Origin: an uncultured Clostridia bacterium
Lineage (GTDB): Bacteria; Bacillota; Clostridia; Oscillospirales; Ruminococcaceae
DNA: 64,000 bases
Direction: 5' to 3'
Assembly: GCA_947089135.1 (NCBI GenBank)
Contig: CAMUJF010000007.1
Span: 58,149 to 122,148, forward strand
Made by a program: the position numbers and the translations under genes. Shown here one piece after another: positions 34,441-44,298 of this stretch (its first letter is position 1; every line of letters begins with the position of its first letter). Below the pieces are notes generated by a model, which ran no database searches, was not told the DNA's origin, and worked only from the letters and a program-made list of their open reading frames with translations.

Positions 34441-35820
34441 ATGTGGAAAAATAAAAAAATAGGTTCCGCGCTTGCGTTTGCAGCGGTTATAGCAATGCTC
34501 GCCTCCGGATGCAGCAGCGGAGAAAACAACGGAGATTCAGGCGATGAGACCTCGGCGTCGGTAAACGTGATAGGCGATCCCGGCAATGCGGACGGAACAG
34601 CCGCTCCGGACGGCTCGTCCGTTGAAATGGTGACCGTTACAGACGAAAACGGAGAAGCTGTTACAGGAGCCGGAGGAAACGTTCTTACAGAACCGGCTGT
34701 TACAGAACCCGTTCCATCAAATACGCTCAGCGAGGACGACATTCTCAGCGCTATGGCTACGACGACAGCCCCCCCTCAGCTCGACATAAGCCAGACCAAT
34801 ACCGAAAGATACGGCTACTCCACCCTTACAGCCGAGGAGAAAAAGCTCTATGACGATATCGTTGCGGGAATAGAGGGACTCCGCTATAAAATATGCGACG
34901 AGGACGCTTACACCCTTGAGGAATGGTCCAAAATATACGGTCTTGTCTATATGCAGGAACCCCGCCTTTTCTATATGAACGCCAAGCTCAAGGTCGGAAA
35001 GCTTTTCTACCTTACAAAGGACGCCGCCGCTATCAACGAGATGCAGAAATCCATTGACGCGGTAGCCGACAAGCTTGTTGCGGAGGCAAACGGTAAATCC
35101 ACGACCTTTGAAAAGCTCAAGGTCTTTCACGACTATCTTGTACTCAACTCCACCTTTGAGCTTAAGGACGAGATAACAAACTACAACGCAACCATTTACA
35201 ACGCTTTCGGAAGCGGAGAGCCTCAGGGAAATATCCAGTGCGCAGGCTATGCCAAGGCCATGCAGTACCTCTGCGACAAGGCGGGCATCGTCAGCATGGT
35301 GGTAACGGGCGAAACAAATCAGGGACAGTCCCATGCGTGGAACGTTATCGACATCGACGGCAAATGGTACAACCTTGACGCTACATGGGACGACCCCATT
35401 CTGAATACTCCCAACTATAAGAATATCCGCTATAACTTCTTCCTTGTTCCCGATGCCGGCATACACAACATAACCCATATGCACGTCGGTCAGAAGAAAA
35501 TGTCCAGCGGCAATTACATTACCTATTTTACCCCTCCCGCCTGCGTTGACAACGACCAGAACTACTTTGTGAAGACCGGCAAGGTCTACAGCGATTTCGA
35601 TTCCGCGGACAAAGCTATCAGAGCCGAGATCGAAAGAGCCGCAAAGGACGGTTCAAGAACGGCTCAGATAGCTGTAAGCTCCAAGGACGTTTACGATCAG
35701 GTCTATAAATCCAAAATGGACTACAACGACTACGCCAAGGGCTTTTCGGGAGTTAAGGGAGTAAACGACGAATGCAGCGAGAGCCTGCTGCTGATTGAAT
35801 TCGACGTTATTTACAACTGA
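34441..35820 (+). CDS. Transglutaminase-like lipoprotein 2
   Basis: 459 residues. Lipobox LASGC, acidic/Thr linker to about residue 110, helical region (TLTAEEKKLYDDIVAGIEGL), then the transglutaminase core with Cys267 (QCAGYA), His298 (SHAWN) and Asp313 (LDATW). After the core a small C-terminal domain (FTPPACVDNDQNYFVKTG to VIYN) is shared with the other members of the array. Preceded by GAAAGGAAATC. Confidence 0.87.
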   Translation: MWKNKKIGSALAFAAVIAMLASGCSSGENNGDSGDETSASVNVIGDPGNADGTAAPDGSSVEMVTVTDENGEAVTGAGGNVLTEPAVTEPVPSNTLSEDDILSAMATTTAPPQLDISQTNTERYGYSTLTAEEKKLYDDIVAGIEGLRYKICDEDAYTLEEWSKIYGLVYMQEPRLFYMNAKLKVGKLFYLTKDAAAINEMQKSIDAVADKLVAEANGKSTTFEKLKVFHDYLVLNSTFELKDEITNYNATIYNAFGSGEPQGNIQCAGYAKAMQYLCDKAGIVSMVVTGETNQGQSHAWNVIDIDGKWYNLDATWDDPILNTPNYKNIRYNFFLVPDAGIHNITHMHVGQKKMSSGNYITYFTPPACVDNDQNYFVKTGKVYSDFDSADKAIRAEIERAAKDGSRTAQIAVSSKDVYDQVYKSKMDYNDYAKGFSGVKGVNDECSESLLLIEFDVIYN

Positions 35821-35831
35821 TTGGAAACGGT

Positions 35832-37001
35832 ATGAACAAACGAATTTTTGCCGCCGTTCTCTGTGCGGTACTTGCGGCGGCTCTGCTGTCCTCGTGCAGG
35901 AGAGTCGCCGAAGAACCGTCGGGAACCGACGCAAACACAAATAACAATTACTACAGCGAAAGCGGCGATTTTGTCTCGCCCGTATACGCCTCTCTTTCCG
36001 AGGACGAAAAGGCTGTATACGACAAGATAAAGACCGCCGTCTCCGGCTTCAGGGACACGGTAGCCTTTGATCCGCCAATATCAAGGGATACGGCGGCAAA
36101 AATATACAGGCTTGTATATTCCCAGGAGCGCAGCCTTTTCTGGCTCAGCAATCTCTTTTACACGCCGGAAAGCGAAATATCCGTGCTGCCGCTCCACTAT
36201 CTTTATGAAAAGGAAGACGCGGAAATAAAACGCGCGGAGCTCGACATTGCGGCTTCCACAATAATAGGAGAGCTTCCGGCGGACGCTTCCGATTTTGACA
36301 AGATAGTGTACTTTCATGACAAGATCGCCGCAAGCTGCGCTTTCAGCAATACTGCGGAACACGTCAACTCCGCATACGGAGTCCTTGTGACCGGCTTCGG
36401 CCAGTGCGAGGGGTATGCCGCGGCAATGACCGCTCTCTGCGACAAAGCGGGTATACCCAACTATACTGTGTTCGGAGAGACTTCCGAGGGAGTTTCTCAT
36501 GCGTGGAACAAGGTGCTGGTAAACGGAAGCTGGTACAACGTCGACTGTACATGGGACGATCCTATCCTGAAAAGGAACGACCCCGATTTTGTACGCCACG
36601 ACTATCTTATGGTAAAGGACAGCGAGATCGAGGGAAAGACCCATTTCCCCAGCGAGCTTTGCAAGGGGCTTACCTCCGGCGAAAGCGATGAGCTGAACTA
36701 TTTCAAGGGGAAAGACCTGCTCTTTGACACCGCCGCCGAAGCGACCGAAGCTCTTACGGCGCAGATAAAATCGGCGGGACTTGCAGGCAAAAGAGAGGCG
36801 GAACTCCGCCTTTCCTCCGAAAACGCGTACTTTGCCGCTATGGCAAGGCTTTTCGACAGCGGAGAGCTTAAAGACATAATCGAGGACATAAACGGCAGCT
36901 GCGGAACTCATATCCGCTCAGCCTATAAGCACAACAACGACGATATGCATATAATCCATGTATCACTTATATACGAATCCGACCCCGACCCGGAAGAATA
37001 A
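35832..37001 (+). CDS. Transglutaminase-like lipoprotein 3
   Basis: 389 residues. Lipobox LSSC, only a short linker, then the shared architecture: SLSEDEKAVYDKIKTAVSGF, a region with VYSQERSLFWL, and the core with Cys192 (QCEGYA), His223 (SHAWN) and Asp238 (VDCTW). C-terminal shared domain ends HIIHVSLIYESDPDPEE. 11 bases downstream of lipoprotein 2, same transcript. Confidence 0.87.
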   Translation: MNKRIFAAVLCAVLAAALLSSCRRVAEEPSGTDANTNNNYYSESGDFVSPVYASLSEDEKAVYDKIKTAVSGFRDTVAFDPPISRDTAAKIYRLVYSQERSLFWLSNLFYTPESEISVLPLHYLYEKEDAEIKRAELDIAASTIIGELPADASDFDKIVYFHDKIAASCAFSNTAEHVNSAYGVLVTGFGQCEGYAAAMTALCDKAGIPNYTVFGETSEGVSHAWNKVLVNGSWYNVDCTWDDPILKRNDPDFVRHDYLMVKDSEIEGKTHFPSELCKGLTSGESDELNYFKGKDLLFDTAAEATEALTAQIKSAGLAGKREAELRLSSENAYFAAMARLFDSGELKDIIEDINGSCGTHIRSAYKHNNDDMHIIHVSLIYESDPDPEE

Positions 37002-37034
37002 TTTTTTACTGTTTACTAAAGGAGCGTGCGGCAA

Positions 37035-38603
37035 ATGCGGAAAAATCTGTCAAAAAAATTTATTTGCCTTTTAACCGCGGCTGTCGTATGCACTGCGCTG
37101 CTGACAGGCTGCATTGAAGGAAACGCCGCGGACTGGGAGGACACCCTTCCCTCAGCCGAAACGGAAAGCTCCCGCCCAACGGCGGTCTATCTTACAGAGG
37201 AAACAACCGAAAGCAGTCCGCCGATAACTTTTTCGGATACGGAATCCACAAAGCGCACCGCATTTTCCGAAACCGGTCCGGAGCTTGCCACAACAACTGC
37301 CACGGAAAGCGTAACCACTGTTTCATCAGGCGTCTCGACCGTTTCCGGTATTCCCAACGTTCCCATTTCGGAATTTACCAGCACCACGCCGATAGACTTG
37401 GCGACCTCTTCCGTCCCGCAGTCGGAATCCACCCAGCCGTCCGAGAGCCAACCGGCTTCTGTGACGACCGCGCCTTCGGCAGCTTCTGAGACAAGAGCTT
37501 CGGTAACGTCGGAAACCACAGGTTCCCTGGACACTGTGACAAGCACTGTGGGAGCGCCGTCCGCTTCGGATCTTGAGCGTCCTTACAGCTACAGGTTCCT
37601 TAATGATAAGCAGACTTATATCTACGACGAAATAATAAAAGCGGCTGAACAGTACAGCGGCATGATAACATTTTCCAAGGACATGGATATCACCTCCGAG
37701 GATTACTGCGACGTTTACCAGATAATTTACGACGAAGAACCGTCGCTGTTCTATCTGGACAAAAAAATGCAGTACGCCGTCAATTCCTCCACTAAAAAGC
37801 TTGCCAGCTCAAAGCTGATGTACAAGTACGAAAACAGCGTTATCTACAAAATGCAGAGCGAAATAGATACCGAGGTAAACAAGATACTTTCGATGATCGA
37901 ACCTGATATGACCGAATACGATAAGGTCAAGCTATTCAACGACGTTCTGGCGTCTACCGTCGTCTACGACGAAAGCGCCCCCAACTGCCGCGATATATAC
38001 GGAGTGTTCGTCGATAAAAAAGCTATCTGCGGCGGATATTCAAAAGCCTTTTCATATTTGTGCAGCAAGGCGGGTATAGAAACTGCCGCCGTTACAGGCG
38101 ACGCGGACGGTCTGCCGCATATGTGGAACAAGGTAAAGATAAACGGCAAGTGGTATAATATAGACGTAACATACGCCGTATCAGGCGATGGAGCTGACGA
38201 TTATATCAGATACGATTACTTCTGCGTACCCGATAAAATGCTTGAAGAAAGCCGCACTATCTATGAACAAAGCTATAAATACCCTGAGGCGAATTCGGAC
38301 GACGGCAGCTATTTTGCCAAAAACGGTCTTGTTGCCGACAGCTGGACGGAAGCAAGAATAATCCTGCGCGACGAGCTTATCAGGTGCTCGGAGAAAAAAG
38401 AATTCCCTGTACAGGTAAAGTGCTCAAGCAAAAAGGTCTATGAGGAAACAACGTTCAATCTGTTTGACAGCTCGACCAAATATGCTCTGGACGTTTACGA
38501 GGAAGCATATGAGCCGTCTGTGAATAAATACAACACGTCTGTTGTCAACTTCAGCTACGACGAAACTTCTCTTGTCATAAAGCTGTTTCCGGAATACGAG
38601 TAA
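37035..38603 (+). CDS. Transglutaminase-like lipoprotein 4, long Ser/Thr linker
   Basis: 522 residues from the ATG at 37035 (MRKNLSKKF), with GGAG 10 bases upstream; a GTG at 37026 is less likely. Lipobox LTGC, then ~160 residues of Thr/Ser/Pro/Glu linker (to about residue 178), then the core with Cys332 (ICGGYS), His362 (PHMWN) and Asp377 (IDVTY). The HMWN form is shared with lipoprotein 5, so these two make a sub-group. The linker length suggests reach through the peptidoglycan. Confidence 0.86.
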   Translation: MRKNLSKKFICLLTAAVVCTALLTGCIEGNAADWEDTLPSAETESSRPTAVYLTEETTESSPPITFSDTESTKRTAFSETGPELATTTATESVTTVSSGVSTVSGIPNVPISEFTSTTPIDLATSSVPQSESTQPSESQPASVTTAPSAASETRASVTSETTGSLDTVTSTVGAPSASDLERPYSYRFLNDKQTYIYDEIIKAAEQYSGMITFSKDMDITSEDYCDVYQIIYDEEPSLFYLDKKMQYAVNSSTKKLASSKLMYKYENSVIYKMQSEIDTEVNKILSMIEPDMTEYDKVKLFNDVLASTVVYDESAPNCRDIYGVFVDKKAICGGYSKAFSYLCSKAGIETAAVTGDADGLPHMWNKVKINGKWYNIDVTYAVSGDGADDYIRYDYFCVPDKMLEESRTIYEQSYKYPEANSDDGSYFAKNGLVADSWTEARIILRDELIRCSEKKEFPVQVKCSSKKVYEETTFNLFDSSTKYALDVYEEAYEPSVNKYNTSVVNFSYDETSLVIKLFPEYE

Positions 38604-38840
38604 TACTGAAATTTAATTGCAAAGTGTGCAAAAAATCAAGCAAAAGCTTGCATATATGTGGTTTTGCGAAGACTTTTTTTCTGCGCTTTAATTAAATTTT
38701 AGTATATGTTTACCGCGGCGCGGTTTATTTTCCGAGCCGCATGATCGTACAGTTTGAACAGACAGTTGTCAATACTTAATGTCAGCCGCGGTACGGACGT
38801 TTCAGACCGGGACTCGCCGCTGCGTTCGGGAGGCACAGAT

Positions 38841-40040
38841 TTGCGAAAATTTAAATTTACGTCGGTATATACAGCTGCCGCGCTTATGCTCTGTATTCTT
38901 ACGTCGGGCTGCTCAGACAGCCAAAACAACGAATATCATATTTATTCGGACGGAGTCCTCCTTGATTCCGGAGTTATCACTCCCGTCAAAACAAGCACAG
39001 CCGATTTTTACACTCCGGAGGGAATGGAAACAAACTATTACAGAACCTATGCCCTCAGCGACAAGGAACGCGAAATATACGACGATACCGTAAAAAATCT
39101 CGGAAGGCTCAAAGAATATGTGACTCTTCCCGTGGACTCCTCTGTTTACGGAAAAATACTTGAAACTATCCGTCTCGAACAGCTTTCGTTCAATCACATT
39201 TCCACATGGCGGCTCGATTACGCAACCGCAAAACAGGAATTTGAGGTGAAATTTACCTACCGTCTTACCGCCGATGAAATAAGCAGCATGAACTTAGCGG
39301 CGGAAAGAGCCGCAAAGGATATTATTTCGCAGCTTACTCCGGATATGGACAACTATGAAAAGCTGAAATTTTTTCACGACTATCTTGTCCTCAACTGCGA
39401 GTCCGACTCCGAGGACGAGTACGCCGATACTATCTACGGCGCGCTTGTACGGAAAAAAGCTCTATGCGAGGGCTACACCAAAGCGTTTTCATACCTTTGC
39501 AACCTTGCGGGTATAGAAAACGTTATCGTCACCGGCAAGACATATGTCCCCCATATGTGGAACATGGTCAAGCTGAACGGGAACTGGTATCATGTTGACG
39601 TGACCTGGGATAAGCCTGACGACGAGCTTCATGAGGAATATCCCGACGTTATACTGTATCAGTACTTTATGGTAACGGATTCGGTAATAAAAAATAACCA
39701 CACTATCGTCCCCTACCCTGCCGAGCCGCCTAAGGCATATGGTACCGAGGAGAACTATTTCGTCCGCGAGGGAGCAGACGTGACCTCCGCCGACGAGCTG
39801 ATGACCGCCGCTGAAAACGCTATCATTGACGCTGTAAAAAGCAGAAAAACCAGCGCCATGATCAAATTTTCCACTACAGATCTGTACTTGTCCTCTATTG
39901 CCGATCTGGACAATGAAGAGCTTTTCACTCCCGTAATAGAGCGTGTGAACGCAGAATGCGGAGAAAATATCGGTCTGCTCTGGACAGATTATTATGGTCA
40001 GTACCGTATACTTACTTTTATAATCAATTACAAAAACTAA
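38841..40040 (+). CDS. Transglutaminase-like lipoprotein 5
   Basis: 399 residues starting with TTG at 38841 (TTGCGAAAATTT): GGGAGG stands 7 bases upstream and the resulting signal peptide RKFKFTSVYTAAALMLCIL with lipobox TSGC is correct; the open frame from 38754 would bury it. Core: Cys209 (LCEGYT), His238 (PHMWN), Asp253 (VDVTW). Short linker. Separated from gene 4 by a 237-base AT-rich gap with an imperfect palindrome. A strong terminator follows. Confidence 0.85.
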   Translation: MRKFKFTSVYTAAALMLCILTSGCSDSQNNEYHIYSDGVLLDSGVITPVKTSTADFYTPEGMETNYYRTYALSDKEREIYDDTVKNLGRLKEYVTLPVDSSVYGKILETIRLEQLSFNHISTWRLDYATAKQEFEVKFTYRLTADEISSMNLAAERAAKDIISQLTPDMDNYEKLKFFHDYLVLNCESDSEDEYADTIYGALVRKKALCEGYTKAFSYLCNLAGIENVIVTGKTYVPHMWNMVKLNGNWYHVDVTWDKPDDELHEEYPDVILYQYFMVTDSVIKNNHTIVPYPAEPPKAYGTEENYFVREGADVTSADELMTAAENAIIDAVKSRKTSAMIKFSTTDLYLSSIADLDNEELFTPVIERVNAECGENIGLLWTDYYGQYRILTFIINYKN

Positions 40041-40080
40041 AGACCGCCTTTTCTGATTTGGAAAGACGGTCTTGTTTTTT
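40040..40080. terminator. Terminator shared by the array and the SDR gene
   Basis: Stem AAGACCG..CTTT / AAAG..CGGTCTT with GTTTTTTT on the plus side and TTTAGTTTTTG on the minus side; convergent genes end on both sides. Confidence 0.85.
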
Positions 40081-40086
40081 TATACC

Positions 40087-40839
40087 TTAGCCTTTTCTTG
40101 ACTGAAAAAGCCTTGTTATAGCCGCAAGAAGCATATCCGGAACAAACCTTGAAGCGATCACCGCCGCCTTGACTGACGCCGTGGGAAAAATCAGAGCCTT
40201 ACGCGCAAACATTCCCCTGACAGCGCATTCCGCGGCATATTCGCTGGAAATTCCTCTGAGAGCAAATTTTACTCCGGCGGTGCTGTTAAAATGCGTATCA
40301 ACAGGTCCCGGACAGAATGCTCCGATATAGACCCTGCTGCGCTGACAGCGAAGCTCCTCCCGAACAGCCTCAGTAAGCCGCACCACATAGTTTTTTGTGG
40401 CGTAATAGGTCGCCATCAGCGGACCCGGCATAAATCCCGCTATTGAAGCCACGTTAAGGATATAGCCTTTGTCCCGCGCGGAAAAATCCCTGAGAAACAG
40501 CTTCGTCAGTATATGCACCGCGCCGATGTTCACGTCTATCATATCAAGCTCCCTGTCAAGCTCGGTGACGCAGAATTTTCCGTACAGACCGAAGCCCGCG
40601 TTGTTTATCAGAATGTCCACGCCGTATGCCGAGGCTTCCTTGTACAATCGCAGACACTCGCCGCGGCGTGAAATATCCGCCGCTATCACCTTTACGCGTC
40701 TTGCGCCTATCTCCTGCCTGAGAGCCTCCAGGCTCTCCTTGTCCCTGCCGGTGATAATAAGCCTGACCCCCATGCTGCCCAGCTTTCGGGCAATATCTCT
40801 TCCGATACCTGAACTTGCGCCTGTTACTAAAGCTGTCAT
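40087..40839 (-). CDS. Short-chain dehydrogenase/reductase (SDR)
   Basis: 250 residues, classical SDR. Cofactor motif TGASSGIGRDIARKL, the NNAG motif (DILINNAGFGLYG), and the catalytic Tyr-x3-Lys in YYATKNYVVRL near residue 152, with a Ser in VASIAGF. TGxxxGIG with a downstream Arg/Lys (ITGRDKE) suggests NADPH. Substrate unknown. Two bases after the transglutaminase membrane gene, cotranscribed. Confidence 0.9.
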   Translation of the reverse strand: MTALVTGASSGIGRDIARKLGSMGVRLIITGRDKESLEALRQEIGARRVKVIAADISRRGECLRLYKEASAYGVDILINNAGFGLYGKFCVTELDRELDMIDVNIGAVHILTKLFLRDFSARDKGYILNVASIAGFMPGPLMATYYATKNYVVRLTEAVREELRCQRSRVYIGAFCPGPVDTHFNSTAGVKFALRGISSEYAAECAVRGMFARKALIFPTASVKAAVIASRFVPDMLLAAITRLFQSRKG

Positions 40840-40841
40840 TG

Positions 40842-43157
40842 TCAGCCCTCCGTTTTTTCAGTTTTTAAGGTTTTGCTTCTGCTTTTGACTTTTTCCTTCT
40901 TCATTCTGCGCATTGCCTTTGCCTGAGCCTTATAGCACTCGTACGCCCTGTTAAAATCGTCCCTGCCGATCTTGCCGCCGCCGTAGCAAACCGTCGTAAA
41001 CGGTACGGTCAGCGGTTCAAGACTTTGCCCGAGCTTTTCCTCCGAAAGGCGGTTCATCTGTTCGGGAGTAAACGCTTTAAAGCTTTCTCTGAAGCGGTTC
41101 TCGGCATTTCTTATATGCCTGTTATAAAGCATGACCACGCCTTTCCCGCTTTCAGCGCATCCTGCTCTGAGCCTGAATATCCCCTCGGTAATTTTGGGAG
41201 ACAGCATTACAAGCAATATAAAAATCCCGAATCCGGCTATAAATACTGCGGCAGTAAGACCGATCGCCGCATAATCAGTCCTGCCGTCTTCGGAAGCCGT
41301 TCCGCCCCCCGAACCGATATAGCCCGCAGGAGTAGGTTCAAACCGCGTCCAGCCCGCCACGGGAATATACACCTCCGGATAAGCATGAGCATTGTCGCTG
41401 TATATAAAGTAAGTTCCCGCATTTTCGGGAGACGGCTGAGGAACAAAGCCCTCGGCATATCTTGCCGTAAGCCCTGCCGCTCTTGCAAGCAGGACGTAAG
41501 CGTCCGCAAAGTCGGAGCAAATGCCTGTCTTGCTTTCAAACAAAAAGTATTCTGTAGTATCCATACCCTCCGGAGGTTCATATCCGAGATCGTACAGAAA
41601 TTCGCTGCCGGTAAAATATTCCTCGATCGCCTCCGCTTTCTGGCGGTCGTATACCAATCCCTCCGTAAGCTCGTCTGCAAGAGCCTGTATTTCCGCCGAT
41701 ACCTCTGTAGGGTAATTATCGCGGTACTCTTCCGCAAAAGTCTGAGCTTTTAAAAATTCGCTCAGAACAAGGATCTCCTCGGAATCGGCTTCGGATTCCC
41801 AAACGGCGTCGATCAGGAAATCTCCCCATTCCTCAAGACTTATATCTCCCATACCGTTTGCAATGATACTTTCCTGAGTTTTTTCACTGAAATACCGCAC
41901 AGTATAATTTACGTTCGGAGGCAGCAGCGGCAGATCGGTAAAGACCTCTCCCGCGTCCGAGCGTGCGATCCACGAAACGTCCGCATTTGAAACGGATATC
42001 TCAGCCGTCCTCAGCGGAGCGGGAAGATATACCGCCGGAAAATTCTGAGCGTACACAATACTGTAGCTTTGTGAATCGGTAAGCTCCGCAAATCTCTCCG
42101 CCCACGGGTACTTATTTGTAAGCAGATCGCTTTCATCATAGAAAGAGCTTTCCTCAACAGTTGCTTTGTTTTGTTCTATGACATTCTCCACTGCCTCGGC
42201 AAGCCTTTCAAAGCTCATGAGCTGCGATGTTTCCTGCCATTTTTTGTTGCCCCTTACCGTTTTGCTGTCGTCTGTCCAAAGACCCGTTTTGCTGTCATAT
42301 ACATTAAAGACCTGCGTTTTCATATAGGTTGGCTCGGGAGAACTGATAATATACAGAAGAACGCTTTCTCCTCTTAAAAGTTCGTCTGCGCGTCCCGAAA
42401 AGGTTTTGTACTCGCCGCGGTATTCCGTTTCGCCGCTTCCGCCGAAGCTGAAAATATTTACCGCCGCTTCAAATTTATCGTAATAAGGAGTGACCGACGG
42501 CTTAGGCGCGAGCAAAGCAAGTAGCACCGCTGCCAGAGCGAAATCAGTATAGACCGTCATCGCAGCCCCTGCCGTACCTCCGCGGACAGAACCCTTTAAA
42601 AGTTTTTTCCGTCCGTCAATAATAAAAAATATTAGATTTAAAGAGGCGATCAGCGCGTAATAAGCGGCAGGCACTCTCGCCGCCGCCTTTACGGCGATCG
42701 CAAACGGTATCAGAGATACAAGCGCAAGCATCGAGGAGCGGTAGATTATCCTCGTAAAATAATAAAACGCCGACGTAAGAAAGAACACCATCAGCGGCAT
42801 AAGGGTGAGCATAAAGTCCGCGACAGTCTCCTCCGCCTGCGCGCCCGAAAAGAACCACCTTATAAAAGCGACCCAGCTGTCCCAGTTCCTGCCTATGAAC
42901 AAGGTCGGAACTACCGCGAAAACCGTGACCAGCGTACCGAAATATATAAAGCCTCCGAACTTTTTTCTGCGGAAAAAGTCAAATGCCTTTATCAGTCCAA
43001 AGGAGGCAGCCGACCCTGCCAACGTGTAAATATTGAACGCGTTTTCGGTATAAACATACAGTACCGCCGACAGCGCCGCCGCGCACAGCAGCCATAAAAG
43101 AAAGGTCTCCCCATGTTTTTTCGCCGCGCTGAAAATTTTTTCCGACGCCTCAGACAT
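40842..43157 (-). CDS. Polytopic membrane transglutaminase, TgpA-like
   Basis: 771 residues. Six or so transmembrane helices in residues 15-225, a large extracytoplasmic part with the transglutaminase core near residues 530-620: Cys in KTGICSDFADAYVLLARAAG, His in DNAHAYPEVYIPVAGW, and FEPTPAG where TgpA members have D/E-P-T, then a final helix (AAIGLTAAVFIAGFGIFILL) and a cytoplasmic tail with a DUF4129-like character. Known relatives work in cell-envelope processing and often stand with an ATPase (MoxR) and DUF58 protein, which are absent here. Confidence 0.85.
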   Translation of the reverse strand: MSEASEKIFSAAKKHGETFLLWLLCAAALSAVLYVYTENAFNIYTLAGSAASFGLIKAFDFFRRKKFGGFIYFGTLVTVFAVVPTLFIGRNWDSWVAFIRWFFSGAQAEETVADFMLTLMPLMVFFLTSAFYYFTRIIYRSSMLALVSLIPFAIAVKAAARVPAAYYALIASLNLIFFIIDGRKKLLKGSVRGGTAGAAMTVYTDFALAAVLLALLAPKPSVTPYYDKFEAAVNIFSFGGSGETEYRGEYKTFSGRADELLRGESVLLYIISSPEPTYMKTQVFNVYDSKTGLWTDDSKTVRGNKKWQETSQLMSFERLAEAVENVIEQNKATVEESSFYDESDLLTNKYPWAERFAELTDSQSYSIVYAQNFPAVYLPAPLRTAEISVSNADVSWIARSDAGEVFTDLPLLPPNVNYTVRYFSEKTQESIIANGMGDISLEEWGDFLIDAVWESEADSEEILVLSEFLKAQTFAEEYRDNYPTEVSAEIQALADELTEGLVYDRQKAEAIEEYFTGSEFLYDLGYEPPEGMDTTEYFLFESKTGICSDFADAYVLLARAAGLTARYAEGFVPQPSPENAGTYFIYSDNAHAYPEVYIPVAGWTRFEPTPAGYIGSGGGTASEDGRTDYAAIGLTAAVFIAGFGIFILLVMLSPKITEGIFRLRAGCAESGKGVVMLYNRHIRNAENRFRESFKAFTPEQMNRLSEEKLGQSLEPLTVPFTTVCYGGGKIGRDDFNRAYECYKAQAKAMRRMKKEKVKSRSKTLKTEKTEG

Positions 43158-44296
43158 CAGCTTTTTCCGCCTTTTTTAGTCATAACAAGTACCGTGGCAA
43201 GCACAGCTATCACAGCAGCCATTATCACAATTACGATAACAACGCCTATGCTCAGCCCACCCTGCTGAATGGTTTGTACAGGCTGCGCCTGTGCGGGAAC
43301 TGCGGCAGATTCAGCAGCCCCCGTGTCCGCCGCCTGCTCCTCCGTCACCGTTTCGGAAACGTCCGCCGTAGGGTATGTATCATCATAGGCGGCGCTGTTT
43401 TCCTCAGGTATCTCGGCTTTGAGGGAGTACTCCCCCGTAAGGTCTGCGGCTATTGTAATATTGTTCTGTTTCCAGCTTTCATAGCTTTCCTCGGAATCCT
43501 CATAACAGTGTACGGATGCGCTGACGTTGCGGAAAACGTCGCTGTCCAGCGCGGGGGCGGCTTCTCCGTATGCGTAAATATCTTTAAGGTTATTGCAGTC
43601 GGCAAAAACGCTGCCGCCTATCTTTTTTACGTCGGGACCTATCGAAATGCTCTCAAAGCCGCACTTGCTGAACGTATTTGGATACAGCTCGGAAATTCCC
43701 GCGGGAATTACAAATTCCGTAATAGACTTGCAGTCCTGAAACGCGCCCTCGCCTATATAGGTCACTGCCGCCGATACGGGAACTTCCTCCAGCGCCTCGC
43801 AGGACGCGAAAGCGTAGTCGTCGATTTTTGTAACCGTGGACGGCATCAAAACCTTGACAAGCTTTCTGTTCCCCGAAAAAGCATTTTTGCCGATCTCGGA
43901 GGTGTTTTTCGGCAAAGTCAGCACAGTAAGCTGATTGCGGGACGGCAGGGCGTTTTCGGGAATTATCCCGCCCTCGGTCTCCGTACCCGCAAGCTCGATT
44001 ATCTCCAGATTTGGAATCGCGGTAAGCGCGCCATAATCCGCCTCGTTAAGCGTACCTGACAGCACCGCTATATTCTTTATAAAATTGTAGTCTGTGCCGT
44101 CGGCAGCCTCGCTTATTGCGTCCGCAAGCTTTCCCGTTTCAAAGGTCTGCACCGTAAGGTTTTCCATGCTTTCCGCCGCTCTTGCGGGAATAGCCATTAT
44201 CACTATACCCACTAAAAGAGCCACTGCAAGAACGCACACCAGTATCCTTGCAAACAGCGGTTTTTTCTTGTTTTTATTGTATGTAAACTTTGCCAT
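43157..44296 (-). CDS. BspA-type leucine-rich repeat membrane protein
   Basis: 379 residues. N-terminal membrane segment (ILVCVLAVALLVGIVIM), then ~6 LRR_5/BspA repeats (residues ~105-270: LTVLTLPKNTSEIGKNAFSG, LVKVLMPSTVTKIDDYAFAS and so on), an acidic/Ala linker, and a C-terminal membrane helix (SIGVVIVIVIMAAVIAVLAT) followed by KKGGKS. Anchored at both ends, so the repeats face outside. Its stop overlaps the start of the membrane transglutaminase (TGATG), so the two are coupled and probably act together. Confidence 0.85.
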   Translation of the reverse strand: MAKFTYNKNKKKPLFARILVCVLAVALLVGIVIMAIPARAAESMENLTVQTFETGKLADAISEAADGTDYNFIKNIAVLSGTLNEADYGALTAIPNLEIIELAGTETEGGIIPENALPSRNQLTVLTLPKNTSEIGKNAFSGNRKLVKVLMPSTVTKIDDYAFASCEALEEVPVSAAVTYIGEGAFQDCKSITEFVIPAGISELYPNTFSKCGFESISIGPDVKKIGGSVFADCNNLKDIYAYGEAAPALDSDVFRNVSASVHCYEDSEESYESWKQNNITIAADLTGEYSLKAEIPEENSAAYDDTYPTADVSETVTEEQAADTGAAESAAVPAQAQPVQTIQQGGLSIGVVIVIVIMAAVIAVLATVLVMTKKGGKS

Positions 44297-44298
44297 AT

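Noticed and set aside
34717..36911. Long minus-strand frames opposite the transglutaminase genes
   Set aside because: Shadows of two genes with lipobox and full catalytic triads; no start signals.
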